A stretch of DNA of 9,751 nt from Ruminiclostridium sp. (lineage in GTDB: Bacteria > Bacillota_A > Clostridia > Oscillospirales > Oscillospiraceae), in NCBI GenBank assembly GCA_017521345.1, contig JAFXCU010000205.1, forward strand, positions 1 through 9,751, written 5' to 3'. Below the pieces are notes generated by a model that was not told the origin of the DNA, made no database searches, and saw only the letters and a program-made list of their open reading frames with translations. Shown piece after piece: positions 1-7,104 of this stretch. Numbering within the stretch: position 1 is the stretch's first letter; each line of letters opens with the position of its first letter. The position numbers and the translations under genes are program-made.

Positions 1-1
1 G

Positions 2-700
2 CCTATCGAATTTGTCCAGGCAGGGGAGACCTTCCATAAAGACCCCAGAATGGATAGAAGCTTGGTCTGCTTTGCCGGTATCCTGGGTGTGGGCATCGCC
101 CTGATCCTCTGCTCCGGCTTCATCCCAGCCCTCCAGGATTACACCATGATCATCGTGGCGGTCATCTTCCTGGCGGCTGGCATTGTGTCCACTTTGGTCT
201 CCGGTATGGGCTGCAAGGCCCTGGATAATACCTACTGGGATGGCGTGGTGAGCATTTTCCCTGCGGTCATCATGATCCTCATGGCGTCCTCCATCAAGTT
301 CACCCTGGAGGAGGCCAACGTTCTGGACACCATCCTCCACGGGGCGGTGGACCTGGCCGGGACCATGCCCAAGTGGGCGGTGATCCTGTTCATCTACCTG
401 ATCGTGCTGGTGATGAACTTCTTCATCTCCTCGGGCTCTGCCAAGGCTTTCATGCTGATCCCCCTGATCGTTCCCATGGCCCAGATCTTTGGGATCTCTA
501 CCCAGCTTTGCATCCTGGCCTTTGCTTTCGGCGATGGATTCTCCAATGTGCTCTATCCCACCAACCCGGTCCTGCTCATCAGCCTGGGCCTGGCGGACGT
601 GAGCTACGGAGACTGGTTCAAGTGGAGCTGGAAGTTCCAGCTGATGAACCTGGCCCTTACCAGCGGCTTGCTGCTGCTGGGGCTTGCGGTTGGATATTAA
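2..700 (+). CDS. YfcC-like / DcuC-superfamily membrane carrier, C-terminal part
   Basis: This is the C-terminal 232 residues of a polytopic inner-membrane transporter. The frame is open from base 2 and its start lies left of the window; the first visible Met codon (50) has no convincing ribosome binding site. About seven hydrophobic segments are visible, near visible residues 21-43, 47-69, 80-102, 121-145, 148-168, 170-188 and 214-231. Two polar motifs interrupt the membrane part: SSGSAKA (about 143-149) and GDGFSNVLYPTNP (about 177-189). This small-residue, Gly-Asp-Gly-Asn-Pro-Thr pattern resembles the YfcC/AbgT/DcuC ion-coupled carriers, which move amino acids, aminobenzoyl-glutamate or C4-dicarboxylates. 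The substrate cannot be read from the sequence. It converges on the peptide-uptake operon and shares its terminator. Membrane carrier is near certain, superfamily likely, exact family less so. Confidence 0.75.
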   Translation, partial: PIEFVQAGETFHKDPRMDRSLVCFAGILGVGIALILCSGFIPALQDYTMIIVAVIFLAAGIVSTLVSGMGCKALDNTYWDGVVSIFPAVIMILMASSIKFTLEEANVLDTILHGAVDLAGTMPKWAVILFIYLIVLVMNFFISSGSAKAFMLIPLIVPMAQIFGISTQLCILAFAFGDGFSNVLYPTNPVLLISLGLADVSYGDWFKWSWKFQLMNLALTSGLLLLGLAVGY

Positions 701-741
701 AAAAACCTCTTATGTTCCCTTGGAACATAAGAGGTTTTTTT
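700..741. terminator. Bidirectional Rho-independent terminator
   Basis: A perfect inverted repeat has arms near 700-718 and 722-740 with a 3-nt loop (CTT). The stem core is CCTCTTATGTTCC pairing with GGAACATAAGAGG, flanked by an A-run on the left and a T-run on the right (735-741). Because A and T runs flank both sides, it can end the carrier gene on the plus strand, whose stop codon it abuts, and the cyclophilin gene on the minus strand, whose stop is about 22 nt away. Confidence 0.93.
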
Positions 742-763
742 ATTGCAGTTATTCTTCGGTCAT

Positions 764-1327
764 CTAGCAAATGGGGAGTTCAGGGTTTTCCACCTTCACA
801 GGGGCGGGATAGACTTCGCCATACAGCTCCAGCTCCACCCGCTCAATGATCTGGGGCTCCACCGGCTCGTTGACCTCCACCCCTTCGATGGGGAAGTCCA
901 CCGGCACGGTCTCCACCTTTTCCAGCCGCCAGATCTCCTCCATGCCCTCCAGGACACGGCCGAAGACGGGATAGATCCCTTTGTGGTCGGGGCAGTCACG
1001 CAGGGGGAAGAAGAACTCACAGCTGGCCAGGCCGGCCTCGCCGTAACCGCCCATGCACACCACACCGGGATGGGAGTCCAGGGGGACCACGTCAGGGTTC
1101 AGCTGGAATTCGTTGGGGATGAGATACTGAGCTTCCTTCTTGCCAAAGGCGGTGTAGCTCACGTCCACCCAGTTGCCGGGAACGATCCGCTGGATGGCAT
1201 GGTTGTCCATCAGGCCCTGGGAGGCCACATGGATGAAGCTGTTGACGGTGTTGGGGGCATGCTCGGGCAGAAGTTCCAGGACGATCTTGCTGCCGTTGGC
1301 CATATGCAGAGTAGCTTTGGGATTCAT
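764..1327 (-). CDS. Divergent cyclophilin-type peptidyl-prolyl cis-trans isomerase
   Basis: This 187-residue protein is about the size of a single cyclophilin domain. It has no signal peptide or membrane span, so it should be cytoplasmic. It starts with the cyclophilin strand pattern (KATLHMANGSKIVLELLP) and the PNTVNSFIHVAS helix. Arg47 in HAIQRIVPG matches the catalytic Arg of the family's FHRIIPGF motif. GVVCMGGYG, CEFFF (103-107) and YPVFGRVLEGME fit the later core blocks. Differences stand out: the usual Gln-Gly-Gly after the catalytic Arg is replaced (NWVDVSY), the Gln of SQFF is Glu104, and the substrate-pocket Trp is missing. Activity may therefore be reduced or altered. The ATG at 1327 is chosen over a GTG at 1339 because GTGAGG sits 6 nt before it, overlapping the peptidase stop codon. 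Only 8 nt separate it from the upstream gene, so coupling is likely. Confidence 0.88.
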   Translation of the reverse strand: MNPKATLHMANGSKIVLELLPEHAPNTVNSFIHVASQGLMDNHAIQRIVPGNWVDVSYTAFGKKEAQYLIPNEFQLNPDVVPLDSHPGVVCMGGYGEAGLASCEFFFPLRDCPDHKGIYPVFGRVLEGMEEIWRLEKVETVPVDFPIEGVEVNEPVEPQIIERVELELYGEVYPAPVKVENPELPIC

Positions 1328-1335
1328 AGGACACC

Positions 1336-2412
1336 TCACTCAATGATTTCCAGGGTCTTGGGGTAGTGGTTCAGGACCTCGCAGCCGTTCTCGGTCACCA
1401 GGACCAGGTCCTCGATGCGCACGCCGGTGTCTCCAGCCAGGTAGATACCGGGCTCAATGGAGAAGATCATGCCAGGTTCGGCCTGCCGGGGATTTGCACT
1501 GGACACATCGCCGAACTCGTGGCAGCTCAACCCAATGAAGTGGCCCAGGCGGTGGTTGAACTGGGGGCCATAGCCCTTGTCAGTGATCAGATTTCGGGCA
1601 GTCAGGTCCAGCTCGCACAGGGGCACACCGGGCTTGATCTTGGCGATGGCTGCCTCGTTGGCTGCCCGGACGGTCTCGTAGATCTCCCGGTGGGTGTCGG
1701 AGATGGTGCGGTAATAGAAGGAGCGGGTCATATCGGAGCAGTAGCCGTCCTTGATACAGCCCACGTCAAAGAGGACCACGTCACCCTCCTTCAGGACGGT
1801 GTTGTCCGGGCCGTGGTGGGGGTCTGCCGCATTGGGGCCAAAGGCTACCAGGGGCTCAAAGGAGAAGCCGTCAGCCCCCAGGTCCTGATAGATCTTCAGC
1901 ATCTGGTCGGCCACTTCCTTCTCGGTGACACCTTCGTGGATGAGGGTCTTGAAGACAGCCATGGCCTGGTCGTTGAGGTCGGAGGCCACACGCATCTTCT
2001 CCTGCTCCTCAGTATCTTTCACCCCTCGGGTGGTGTCCACCGCCAGAGAGCTATTAACGAACCCGGCAGCGGCCTTGCTTTCCATCAGGGGCAGCAGGAA
2101 ACGGGCCTTGATATCCTTGTCCACACCCAGAACGGAGGTGGGGTCTACATACTTGGCCACGATCTCCATGACGGGATCGGTGTCAGAGTACCATACCTTT
2201 TCGATGCCCACATCCTGAGGGATGGAGAACAAGTTGTTCAGGAAAAAGGCGTGCTTCCCGTCCTTTCGCAGAAGAAGGGCGTAGAAGCGCTCGTGGGGGT
2301 CGTTGTATACGTCGGTGAGATAGTAGATGGACATGGGGTCCACGATCAGCATCTGAGAAACGCCCATTTCCTCCAGGGCACCCAGAATACGGTCAACTCG
2401 GTTTTGCTTCAT
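1336..2412 (-). CDS. M24-family metallopeptidase (Xaa-Pro aminopeptidase/dipeptidase type)
   Basis: A 358-residue cytoplasmic dimetal peptidase with a creatinase-type N-terminal domain (about 1-130) and a pita-bread catalytic domain (about 135-358). All five family metal ligands are visible: Asp216 (FDVG), Asp227 (SDMTR), His291 (GHFIGL), Glu320 (SIEPG) and Glu334 (VRIED). The catalytic-site histidines also appear, in PHHGP (199-200) and at His298. Members cleave the bond before proline in peptides (aminopeptidase P) or Xaa-Pro dipeptides (prolidase), usually with Mn or Co; motifs alone do not separate the two. Length fits the family. The start at 2412 has GGAGG 8 nt upstream; a longer open frame reaches 2463 but runs through a terminator-like hairpin without a ribosome site. 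It follows the importer genes and precedes the cyclophilin, suggesting it processes imported proline-containing peptides. Confidence 0.93.
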   Translation of the reverse strand: MKQNRVDRILGALEEMGVSQMLIVDPMSIYYLTDVYNDPHERFYALLLRKDGKHAFFLNNLFSIPQDVGIEKVWYSDTDPVMEIVAKYVDPTSVLGVDKDIKARFLLPLMESKAAAGFVNSSLAVDTTRGVKDTEEQEKMRVASDLNDQAMAVFKTLIHEGVTEKEVADQMLKIYQDLGADGFSFEPLVAFGPNAADPHHGPDNTVLKEGDVVLFDVGCIKDGYCSDMTRSFYYRTISDTHREIYETVRAANEAAIAKIKPGVPLCELDLTARNLITDKGYGPQFNHRLGHFIGLSCHEFGDVSSANPRQAEPGMIFSIEPGIYLAGDTGVRIEDLVLVTENGCEVLNHYPKTLEIIE

Positions 2413-2436
2413 GTTGGTTTCCTCCATAGGTAAAAT

Positions 2437-2474
2437 TGGAAAAAGAGGAGAAGTGCGGTGCACCTCTCCTCTTT
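2437..2474 (-). terminator. Terminator-like hairpin between dppC and the M24 peptidase gene
   Basis: Arms 2442-2456 and 2460-2474 pair over 15 positions with one mismatch (A2452 opposite C2464), around a 3-nt loop. On the minus strand the stem ends in CTCTTTTT (A-run 2440-2444 on plus). It begins 8 nt after the dppC stop codon. It looks like a Rho-independent terminator for the importer operon. It ends only about 15 nt before the ribosome binding site of the peptidase gene, so it may instead be a partial terminator that lowers downstream expression. Confidence 0.8.
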
Positions 2475-2482
2475 CGTTTTTC

Positions 2483-3319
2483 TTAGAACTGCTTTCTCAG
2501 CTTGGGGTCCAGCAGGTCGCGCATACCGTCGCCAATGAAGTTGGCGCCGATGGCCATGGTGAAGATGGCCAGGCCGGGGAAGCCGGCAACCCAGAACTTA
2601 TTGAAGTAATCCACGCCTTCGGACACCATCATGCCCCATTCCGGGGTGGGGGGTGCAGAACCCAGGCCCAGGAAGCTCAGGGTAGAGAACATCAGGATCT
2701 GGTTGCCCAGGTCAGTGGTGGCCATAATGAGGACGGAACTGATGCTGTTGGGAATGATCTCCTTAATGAGGATCCGCAGTCTGGATGCGCCCAGGGCCTC
2801 CGCAGCAGCGATATACTCGTTCTCCTTGACGCTCAGGACCACGCTTCGCATCAAACGAGCGTAGGTGGGCCAGGCAACGATGACCAGAGCAAACATGGTG
2901 TTGAACAGGCTGGAGCCCATCACAGCGTTGATGAGCATAGCCAGGATCAGGGAGGGGAAGGACAGGACCATTTCGGAGAAACGCATCATCACGTTGTCCA
3001 CCTTGCCGCCCACGTAACCGGCGATGGCGCCGTACAAGGAGCCGATGGCACCGGCGATGATGACCGTCAGACAGCCAGCCAGCAGGGAGTACCGTCCGCC
3101 GTAGATCACACGGCTGAAAATGTCTCGGCCGAAGTTGTCTGTGCCAAAGATATGATCCTTAGAGGGGGGCTGGAGCATCACGGACAGGTCCTGAACGATG
3201 GGGTCGTAGGGAGCGATCACAGGGGCCAGGATGGCCATCAGGATCCAGAAGACACAGATGAGGACGCCCAGGGTAAATAAGTAATTGGACCGAAAGAGTC
3301 TCTTCAAAGAACGAAGCAT
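2483..3319 (-). CDS. dppC: Peptide ABC transporter permease, DppC/OppC type
   Basis: A 278-residue inner-membrane permease with about six spans, the first near residues 15-36. The sequence HIFGTDNFGRDIFSRVIYG (56-74) is the conserved periplasmic segment of DppC/OppC proteins. The cytoplasmic EAA loop that docks on the ATPase is seen at about 169-192 (AAAEALGASRLRILIKE). The end, DGMRDLLDPKLR, is the typical DppC/OppC C-terminus. With DppB it should form the translocation channel. The ATG at 3319 overlaps the dppB stop codon (TGATG) and has AGGTG 6 nt upstream. A GTG at 3328 in the same frame is possible but has no site of its own. The overlap implies translational coupling, so the two permeases are made in equal amounts. 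Di- versus oligopeptide preference cannot be told from the permease. Confidence 0.95.
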   Translation of the reverse strand: MLRSLKRLFRSNYLFTLGVLICVFWILMAILAPVIAPYDPIVQDLSVMLQPPSKDHIFGTDNFGRDIFSRVIYGGRYSLLAGCLTVIIAGAIGSLYGAIAGYVGGKVDNVMMRFSEMVLSFPSLILAMLINAVMGSSLFNTMFALVIVAWPTYARLMRSVVLSVKENEYIAAAEALGASRLRILIKEIIPNSISSVLIMATTDLGNQILMFSTLSFLGLGSAPPTPEWGMMVSEGVDYFNKFWVAGFPGLAIFTMAIGANFIGDGMRDLLDPKLRKQF

Positions 3320-4338
3320 CAGCTGCACCTCACTCTCGGATCGATCACACCGTAAAGGATGTCAACGATGGTATTGATCACCATGTAATTCAGTGCAACC
3401 AGCAGGGAGACACCGATGATGGCAGGGTAGTCATTGGACATGACCGACTGGTAGGCAAATTGTCCCACGCCTGGCCAGTTGAATATGGTTTCAACCAGGA
3501 CCATGCCGCCCAGCAGGTTGCCCAGGCCCAGGCCAATGACGGTCAGAACGGGGATCAGGGCGTTGCCCAGAGCGTGGCGGGTGATGAGCTTGGACTGGCT
3601 CAAACCCTTGGCACGGGCGGTGCGGATGTAGTCCATGGACATAACGTCCAGCAGGTTGGAACGGGTGGTACGGGTGATCAGGCCCATGGTAAAGGCGGCC
3701 AGCACAGAGCCGGGCAGAACAAGGTGCATGAAAGCGTCCCAGGCTTTGGCCAGGTTGCCTTCGATGAGACTGTCGATCACGTACAGACCGGTCACATGCT
3801 CAGGGGAAGAAAATGCAATGCTCAGACGGCCGGGGCCGGGGAACCAGCCCAGCTTGTAGTACAGCAGGAACATGACCAGCAGAGCGAACCAGAAGCTGGG
3901 GATACTGACGCCGGTGACAGAGATGGCACGGACGATCTGGTCCACAATACTGTTGCGCTTGATGGCACTGATGATGCCGAAGAAAATGCCGAACACGGCG
4001 GCCATCACAATGGCAAAGAGGGCCAGCTCGATGGTAGCGGGGAAGGCGCGCATCAGCTCATCCAGCACGGGGGTGTTGGTCCGGATGGAAGTACCCAGGT
4101 CCAGCTGCAGCAGATTGCGGATGTGGTAGAAATACTGGACGATATAGGGTTGATCCAAGCCATGCTTGGCAGTGAATGCCGCAACGACCTCCGGGTCGTT
4201 CAGGGCACGCTGGCTCAAATGAGCGGTAACAGGGTTGCCCGGGATCATCTTTGTCAGGATGAACACCAGGGTCGCAACGCCAAGAAGCATGACCACCAGG
4301 TAAAGCAGCCGCTTGGCGATAAACTTAAGCATATCCAT
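3319..4338 (-). CDS. dppB: Peptide ABC transporter permease, DppB/OppB type
   Basis: A 339-residue inner-membrane permease. An N-terminal span (about 10-30) starts directly after MDMLKFIAKR, as in DppB/OppB proteins, followed by the outer segment with GLDQPYIVQYFYHI and LGTSIRTNTPV. Further spans lie near 102-124, 137-161, 207-223, 262-283 and 308-330. The EAA loop is at about 238-260 (TARAKGLSQSKLITRHALGN). The ending VDILYGVIDPRVR is the standard DppB C-terminus. It pairs with DppC, whose start codon overlaps its stop. The start ATG at 4338 has AGAGGTG 7 nt upstream; the second ATG at 4332 is less well spaced. The 145-nt gap to the binding-protein gene is the longest inside the operon and contains a strong hairpin. 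Confidence 0.95.
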   Translation of the reverse strand: MDMLKFIAKRLLYLVVMLLGVATLVFILTKMIPGNPVTAHLSQRALNDPEVVAAFTAKHGLDQPYIVQYFYHIRNLLQLDLGTSIRTNTPVLDELMRAFPATIELALFAIVMAAVFGIFFGIISAIKRNSIVDQIVRAISVTGVSIPSFWFALLVMFLLYYKLGWFPGPGRLSIAFSSPEHVTGLYVIDSLIEGNLAKAWDAFMHLVLPGSVLAAFTMGLITRTTRSNLLDVMSMDYIRTARAKGLSQSKLITRHALGNALIPVLTVIGLGLGNLLGGMVLVETIFNWPGVGQFAYQSVMSNDYPAIIGVSLLVALNYMVINTIVDILYGVIDPRVRCS

Positions 4339-4440
4339 TCAAGTGCACCTCTTTTTTTCTTGCCTCTTCCAAAATACAACAGAATCTTCCGTCATAGTAC
4401 ATCCTTGCCGATGTGCCATCACGGAAGCATCCGTTTTTCA

Positions 4441-4472
4441 TCCCGAAGCAGGCATTGCTGCCTGCTTCGGGA
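4441..4472 (-). promoter_or_regulatory. Intercistronic stem-loop between binding protein and permease genes
   Basis: A perfect 14-bp GC-rich inverted repeat (arms 4441-4454 and 4459-4472, loop 4455-4458) lies 11 nt after the stop codon of the binding-protein gene. On the minus strand it is followed by ATGAAAAACGG, not a U-tract, so it is not a standard terminator. Such structures commonly protect the 3' end of a binding-protein message or partly block read-through, giving more binding protein than permease. That role is inferred. Confidence 0.75.
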
Positions 4473-4483
4473 TGTGAAAAACA

Positions 4484-6091
4484 TTACTGAGCCACGTTGA
4501 TGAGGGTAACGTCAACAACGTAGGGGTCGGAGATCTCAACGCCGGTCAGTCTCTCGTTGTAACCCAGGTAGACAGGAGCCTGAGCGATCATAACGAAGGG
4601 ACCGTTCTCATACATGCCGTCCTGGATCTGCTCCAGAATAGCGGTACGAGCGTCGTTGTCGGTGGCTTCCATAGCCTGGGTGTACAGAGCAGCCAGGTCG
4701 GGATCCATCTCAGCGGTCCAGCCAGCTCTCAGGCCGACGGATGCGCCGGGCATGAACTCCAGCTGCACGTTGGGATCGTTGTAGTCGATGCCCCAGTACA
4801 TGACGGTGAAGCCAATGGTACCGTCACGGTATGCGTCGCCGTAGCCTGCAGCCCAGGGCTGGGGAACGATGTTCACGGTGATGCCGATCTGAGCCAGGTC
4901 GTCCTTCACCTTCTGAGCCAGGTCGGACAGCAGGATGCCTTCCATAGCCAGGTCGCAGACGGTCAGGTCGATCTCGAAGCCGTCAGCATAGCCAGCCTCA
5001 GCCAGCAGAGCCTTTGCCTCTTCGATGTTGGTGTAGGAAGTGTCTCTCTCGCCCTTAGCGCCCATGAAGCCGGTCTGGATCAGGGAGTAGGGGGTGGTGG
5101 TGCCTTCACCGCAGATAGCCTGGATGCCGGCATAGTCAACAGCCTTACGGATGGCCTGCTGGACCAGAGGATCGGAGACGGGGCCGCCGTACTGCTCGTC
5201 CATGTTCATCAGCAGGAAGGAGACGGTCTTGGATGCCACAGCCTCGGTGACGATGCCGTCCTTACCCTGGACCTCAGCGAAGGTGTCCTTGGTCAGGTTC
5301 ATAGCGATGTCGATGTCGCCGCCGGACAGGGTCATCATCTGGGTGTTTGCGTCGGGCTGGATCTTGATGACATACTTGTCAACGTTGGTAGCCTCGCCGC
5401 TGTAGTTGGGGTTCTTTTCCATGACGATCTCTTCGTCAGGCTTGTAGCTGGTCATGACATACATGCCGCTGCCTGCAGAAGTGGTGTCCAGGTAAGCCTG
5501 AGCGGTATCTGCAGTGGAAGCATCCTCTGCACAGGTGCCGCCGTTCTCGATGACCACCTTGGAGTCCAGGATAGCCATAGCGGAGTAGGTCAGCTTGGAC
5601 AGGATGGCGGAGTCGGGCTGGGTCAGGTTCAGAACCACAGTCTTTTCATCGGGAGTGTCGATGCTTGCGATGGTGTCGGTGATGAAGGAGGGGTTGCCCT
5701 TCAGGTTCTTCACGCGCTCCAGGCTGAACTTAACGTCCTCAGAAGTGACAGGGTTGCCGCTTGCGAAGGTGGAGTCACGCAGGGTAATGGTCAGGGTCAT
5801 GTTGTCTTCGGAGAATGCGTAAGTCTCAGCCAGGCAGGGCTCAGCAGCACCGTCGTTGGAGTAGAACTTAAACAGGGTCTCATAGCAGGCATTGATGACC
5901 AGAGCGGGATACTTCTCATAGCAGTAGCCGGGGTCCATGGTATCGAAGCCGGAACCCATAGCGATCGCAACGACATTGCCGCCCTCTGCAGGTGCAGAAG
6001 CTTCGCCGCCTTCGTCTGCTCCGCCGCCGCAAGCACACAGGCCCAGAGCCATAACGCCGGCCAGCAGCAGAGCTAAGATTCTCTTTTTCAT
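4484..6091 (-). CDS. Peptide-binding lipoprotein (DppA/OppA, SBP family 5)
   Basis: A 535-residue extracytoplasmic solute-binding protein, the receptor that hands peptides to DppBC. It has a lipoprotein signal: MKKR, a hydrophobic stretch (5-18), then the lipobox LCA followed by Cys21, the likely lipidated residue. A Gly/Ala/Glu-rich linker (22-38) leads to the folded domain. Family hallmarks are YETLF (70-74), a Leu-Ala-Glu-containing block at about 86-95, TLTITLRDSTFASG and VTSEDVKFSLERV (about 99-127), and a C-terminal half with EEAKALLAEAGYADGF and a YWGIDYNDPN segment. Length matches the family (about 500-550). The start at 6091 has AAGGAGG 8 nt upstream; the upstream in-frame ATG at 6148 would put the signal peptide internally and overlap the ATPase gene. 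Peptide binding is the family norm, but some members bind nickel, sugars or other ligands. The peptidase neighbours favour peptides. Confidence 0.95.
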   Translation of the reverse strand: MKKRILALLLAGVMALGLCACGGGADEGGEASAPAEGGNVVAIAMGSGFDTMDPGYCYEKYPALVINACYETLFKFYSNDGAAEPCLAETYAFSEDNMTLTITLRDSTFASGNPVTSEDVKFSLERVKNLKGNPSFITDTIASIDTPDEKTVVLNLTQPDSAILSKLTYSAMAILDSKVVIENGGTCAEDASTADTAQAYLDTTSAGSGMYVMTSYKPDEEIVMEKNPNYSGEATNVDKYVIKIQPDANTQMMTLSGGDIDIAMNLTKDTFAEVQGKDGIVTEAVASKTVSFLLMNMDEQYGGPVSDPLVQQAIRKAVDYAGIQAICGEGTTTPYSLIQTGFMGAKGERDTSYTNIEEAKALLAEAGYADGFEIDLTVCDLAMEGILLSDLAQKVKDDLAQIGITVNIVPQPWAAGYGDAYRDGTIGFTVMYWGIDYNDPNVQLEFMPGASVGLRAGWTAEMDPDLAALYTQAMEATDNDARTAILEQIQDGMYENGPFVMIAQAPVYLGYNERLTGVEISDPYVVDVTLINVAQ

Positions 6092-6119
6092 CGGATATTC
6101 CTCCTTAATGTATTGAGAC

Positions 6120-6131
6120 GCCCTTTCGGGC
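6120..6131 (-). other. Small GNRA-type hairpin upstream of the binding-protein gene
   Basis: On the minus strand GCCC-GAAA-GGGC forms a 4-bp stem with a GAAA tetraloop, in the 53-nt gap between the oppF-type gene and the binding-protein gene, about 15 nt ahead of the strong ribosome binding site. It is short and may be chance. It could mark a processing or stability element in the leader of the most highly needed subunit. Confidence 0.3.
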
Positions 6132-6144
6132 CGGATCTCCAAAT

Positions 6145-7104
6145 TCAATCATACAGGTGACACGCCACGAAGTGGCCGGGCTGGATCTCCCGGAACACGG
6201 GTTCCTCCTGCTTGCAGCGCTCACAGGCCTTGGGGCAGCGGGTGTGGAACCGGCAGCCGCTGGGCGGATCGGAGGGGCTGGGAAGCTCACCCTCCAGTCG
6301 GATGCGTTCGCTCTTTTCTCCGGCACCCACCTGGGGGATGGCAGAGAGCAGAGCCTCGGTGTAGGGGTGATAACGCTTTTCATACAGCTGGGCGTAGTTG
6401 GCGATCTCCACGATCTTGCCCAGATACATGACGGCCACCCGGTCGCTGACCTGATTGACCACATTCAGGTTGTGAGAGATAAAGAAGTAAGTAAGCCCCA
6501 GCTTTTCCTTCAGCTCCTGCAGCAGGTTCAGAACCTGGGCCTGAACGGAAACGTCCAGAGCGGAAACCGCTTCGTCGCAAATGATGATCTTGGGCTCCAG
6601 TGCCAGTGCCCGGGCGATGCCCACACGCTGCTTCTGGCCGCCGGAAAGCTCATGGGGGTAGCGGCTCAGGTGGTAGGTGTCCAGGCCAACCAGCTGGATG
6701 AGCTCCTGGATACGGGCCTCCACGTCACCTTTCATGCCATGGATCTCAAAGGGCTCCATCAGGATCTGCTTGATGGTGCGGCGGGGATTCAGGCTGGCAG
6801 AGGGGTCCTGGAAGATGATCTGGGCATCCTTGCGCATCTGCTTGAGTTCTTCACCCTTCAGATCTGCAATGGACTTGCCGTCCAGGGTGATCTCGCCCTC
6901 GGTGGGCTTCAGCAGGCGGACCAGGGCACGGCCCAGGGTGGACTTGCCGCAGCCGGACTCACCGACCACGCCAAAGGTCTCCCCCCGCATGATCTCAAAA
7001 CTGACATCATCCACCGCTTTGACCACACCGGCCTTGCGGTTTTTGCCTTTGTAGTAGACCTTAACGTGGTCGGCCTTCATCAGCACATTGTTTGCTTCTG
7101 TCAT
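6145..7104 (-). CDS. Peptide ABC transporter ATP-binding protein, DppF/OppF type
   Basis: A 319-residue cytoplasmic ATPase that powers the importer as a heterodimer with the neighbouring ATPase. Visible motifs in order: Walker A GESGCGKS (48-55), Q-loop IFQDP (Gln99), ABC signature LSGGQKQR (153-160), Walker B IIICDE (173-178, Glu178 catalytic), D-loop SALD and H-loop His211. The switch motif reads SHNL where SHDL is more usual. The C-terminus is the oligopeptide-transporter extension, with Cys284, Cys290, Cys294, Cys297 and Cys315 in a cluster. The start at 7104 overlaps the stop of the upstream gene (ATGA) and has AAGGAGG 7 nt upstream. The open frame extends to 7236, but that part lies inside the other ATPase gene and has no ribosome site. 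The F role rests on gene pairing and the [16 protein letters not shown] block. Confidence 0.95.
   Translation of the reverse strand: MTEANNVLMKADHVKVYYKGKNRKAGVVKAVDDVSFEIMRGETFGVVGESGCGKSTLGRALVRLLKPTEGEITLDGKSIADLKGEELKQMRKDAQIIFQDPSASLNPRRTIKQILMEPFEIHGMKGDVEARIQELIQLVGLDTYHLSRYPHELSGGQKQRVGIARALALEPKIIICDEAVSALDVSVQAQVLNLLQELKEKLGLTYFFISHNLNVVNQVSDRVAVMYLGKIVEIANYAQLYEKRYHPYTEALLSAIPQVGAGEKSERIRLEGELPSPSDPPSGCRFHTRCPKACERCKQEEPVFREIQPGHFVACHLYD

Noticed and set aside
4421..4438. Small hairpin (ACGGA, AGCA loop, TCCGT) followed by a T-run, read on the plus strand
   Set aside because: There is no plus-strand gene here to terminate, and the 5-bp stem has its T-run on the wrong side for the minus-strand operon.
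3460..4500. Long plus-strand open frame (346 codons) opposite the dppB gene, with similar ones at 2411-3280, 1366-2433, 6157-7134 and 7092-8222
   Set aside because: They are antisense to well-supported genes and rich in His/Gly/Gln/Asp in a way that mirrors the sense codons. They show no recognisable domain and no ribosome site; they are shadow frames in GC-rich sequence.
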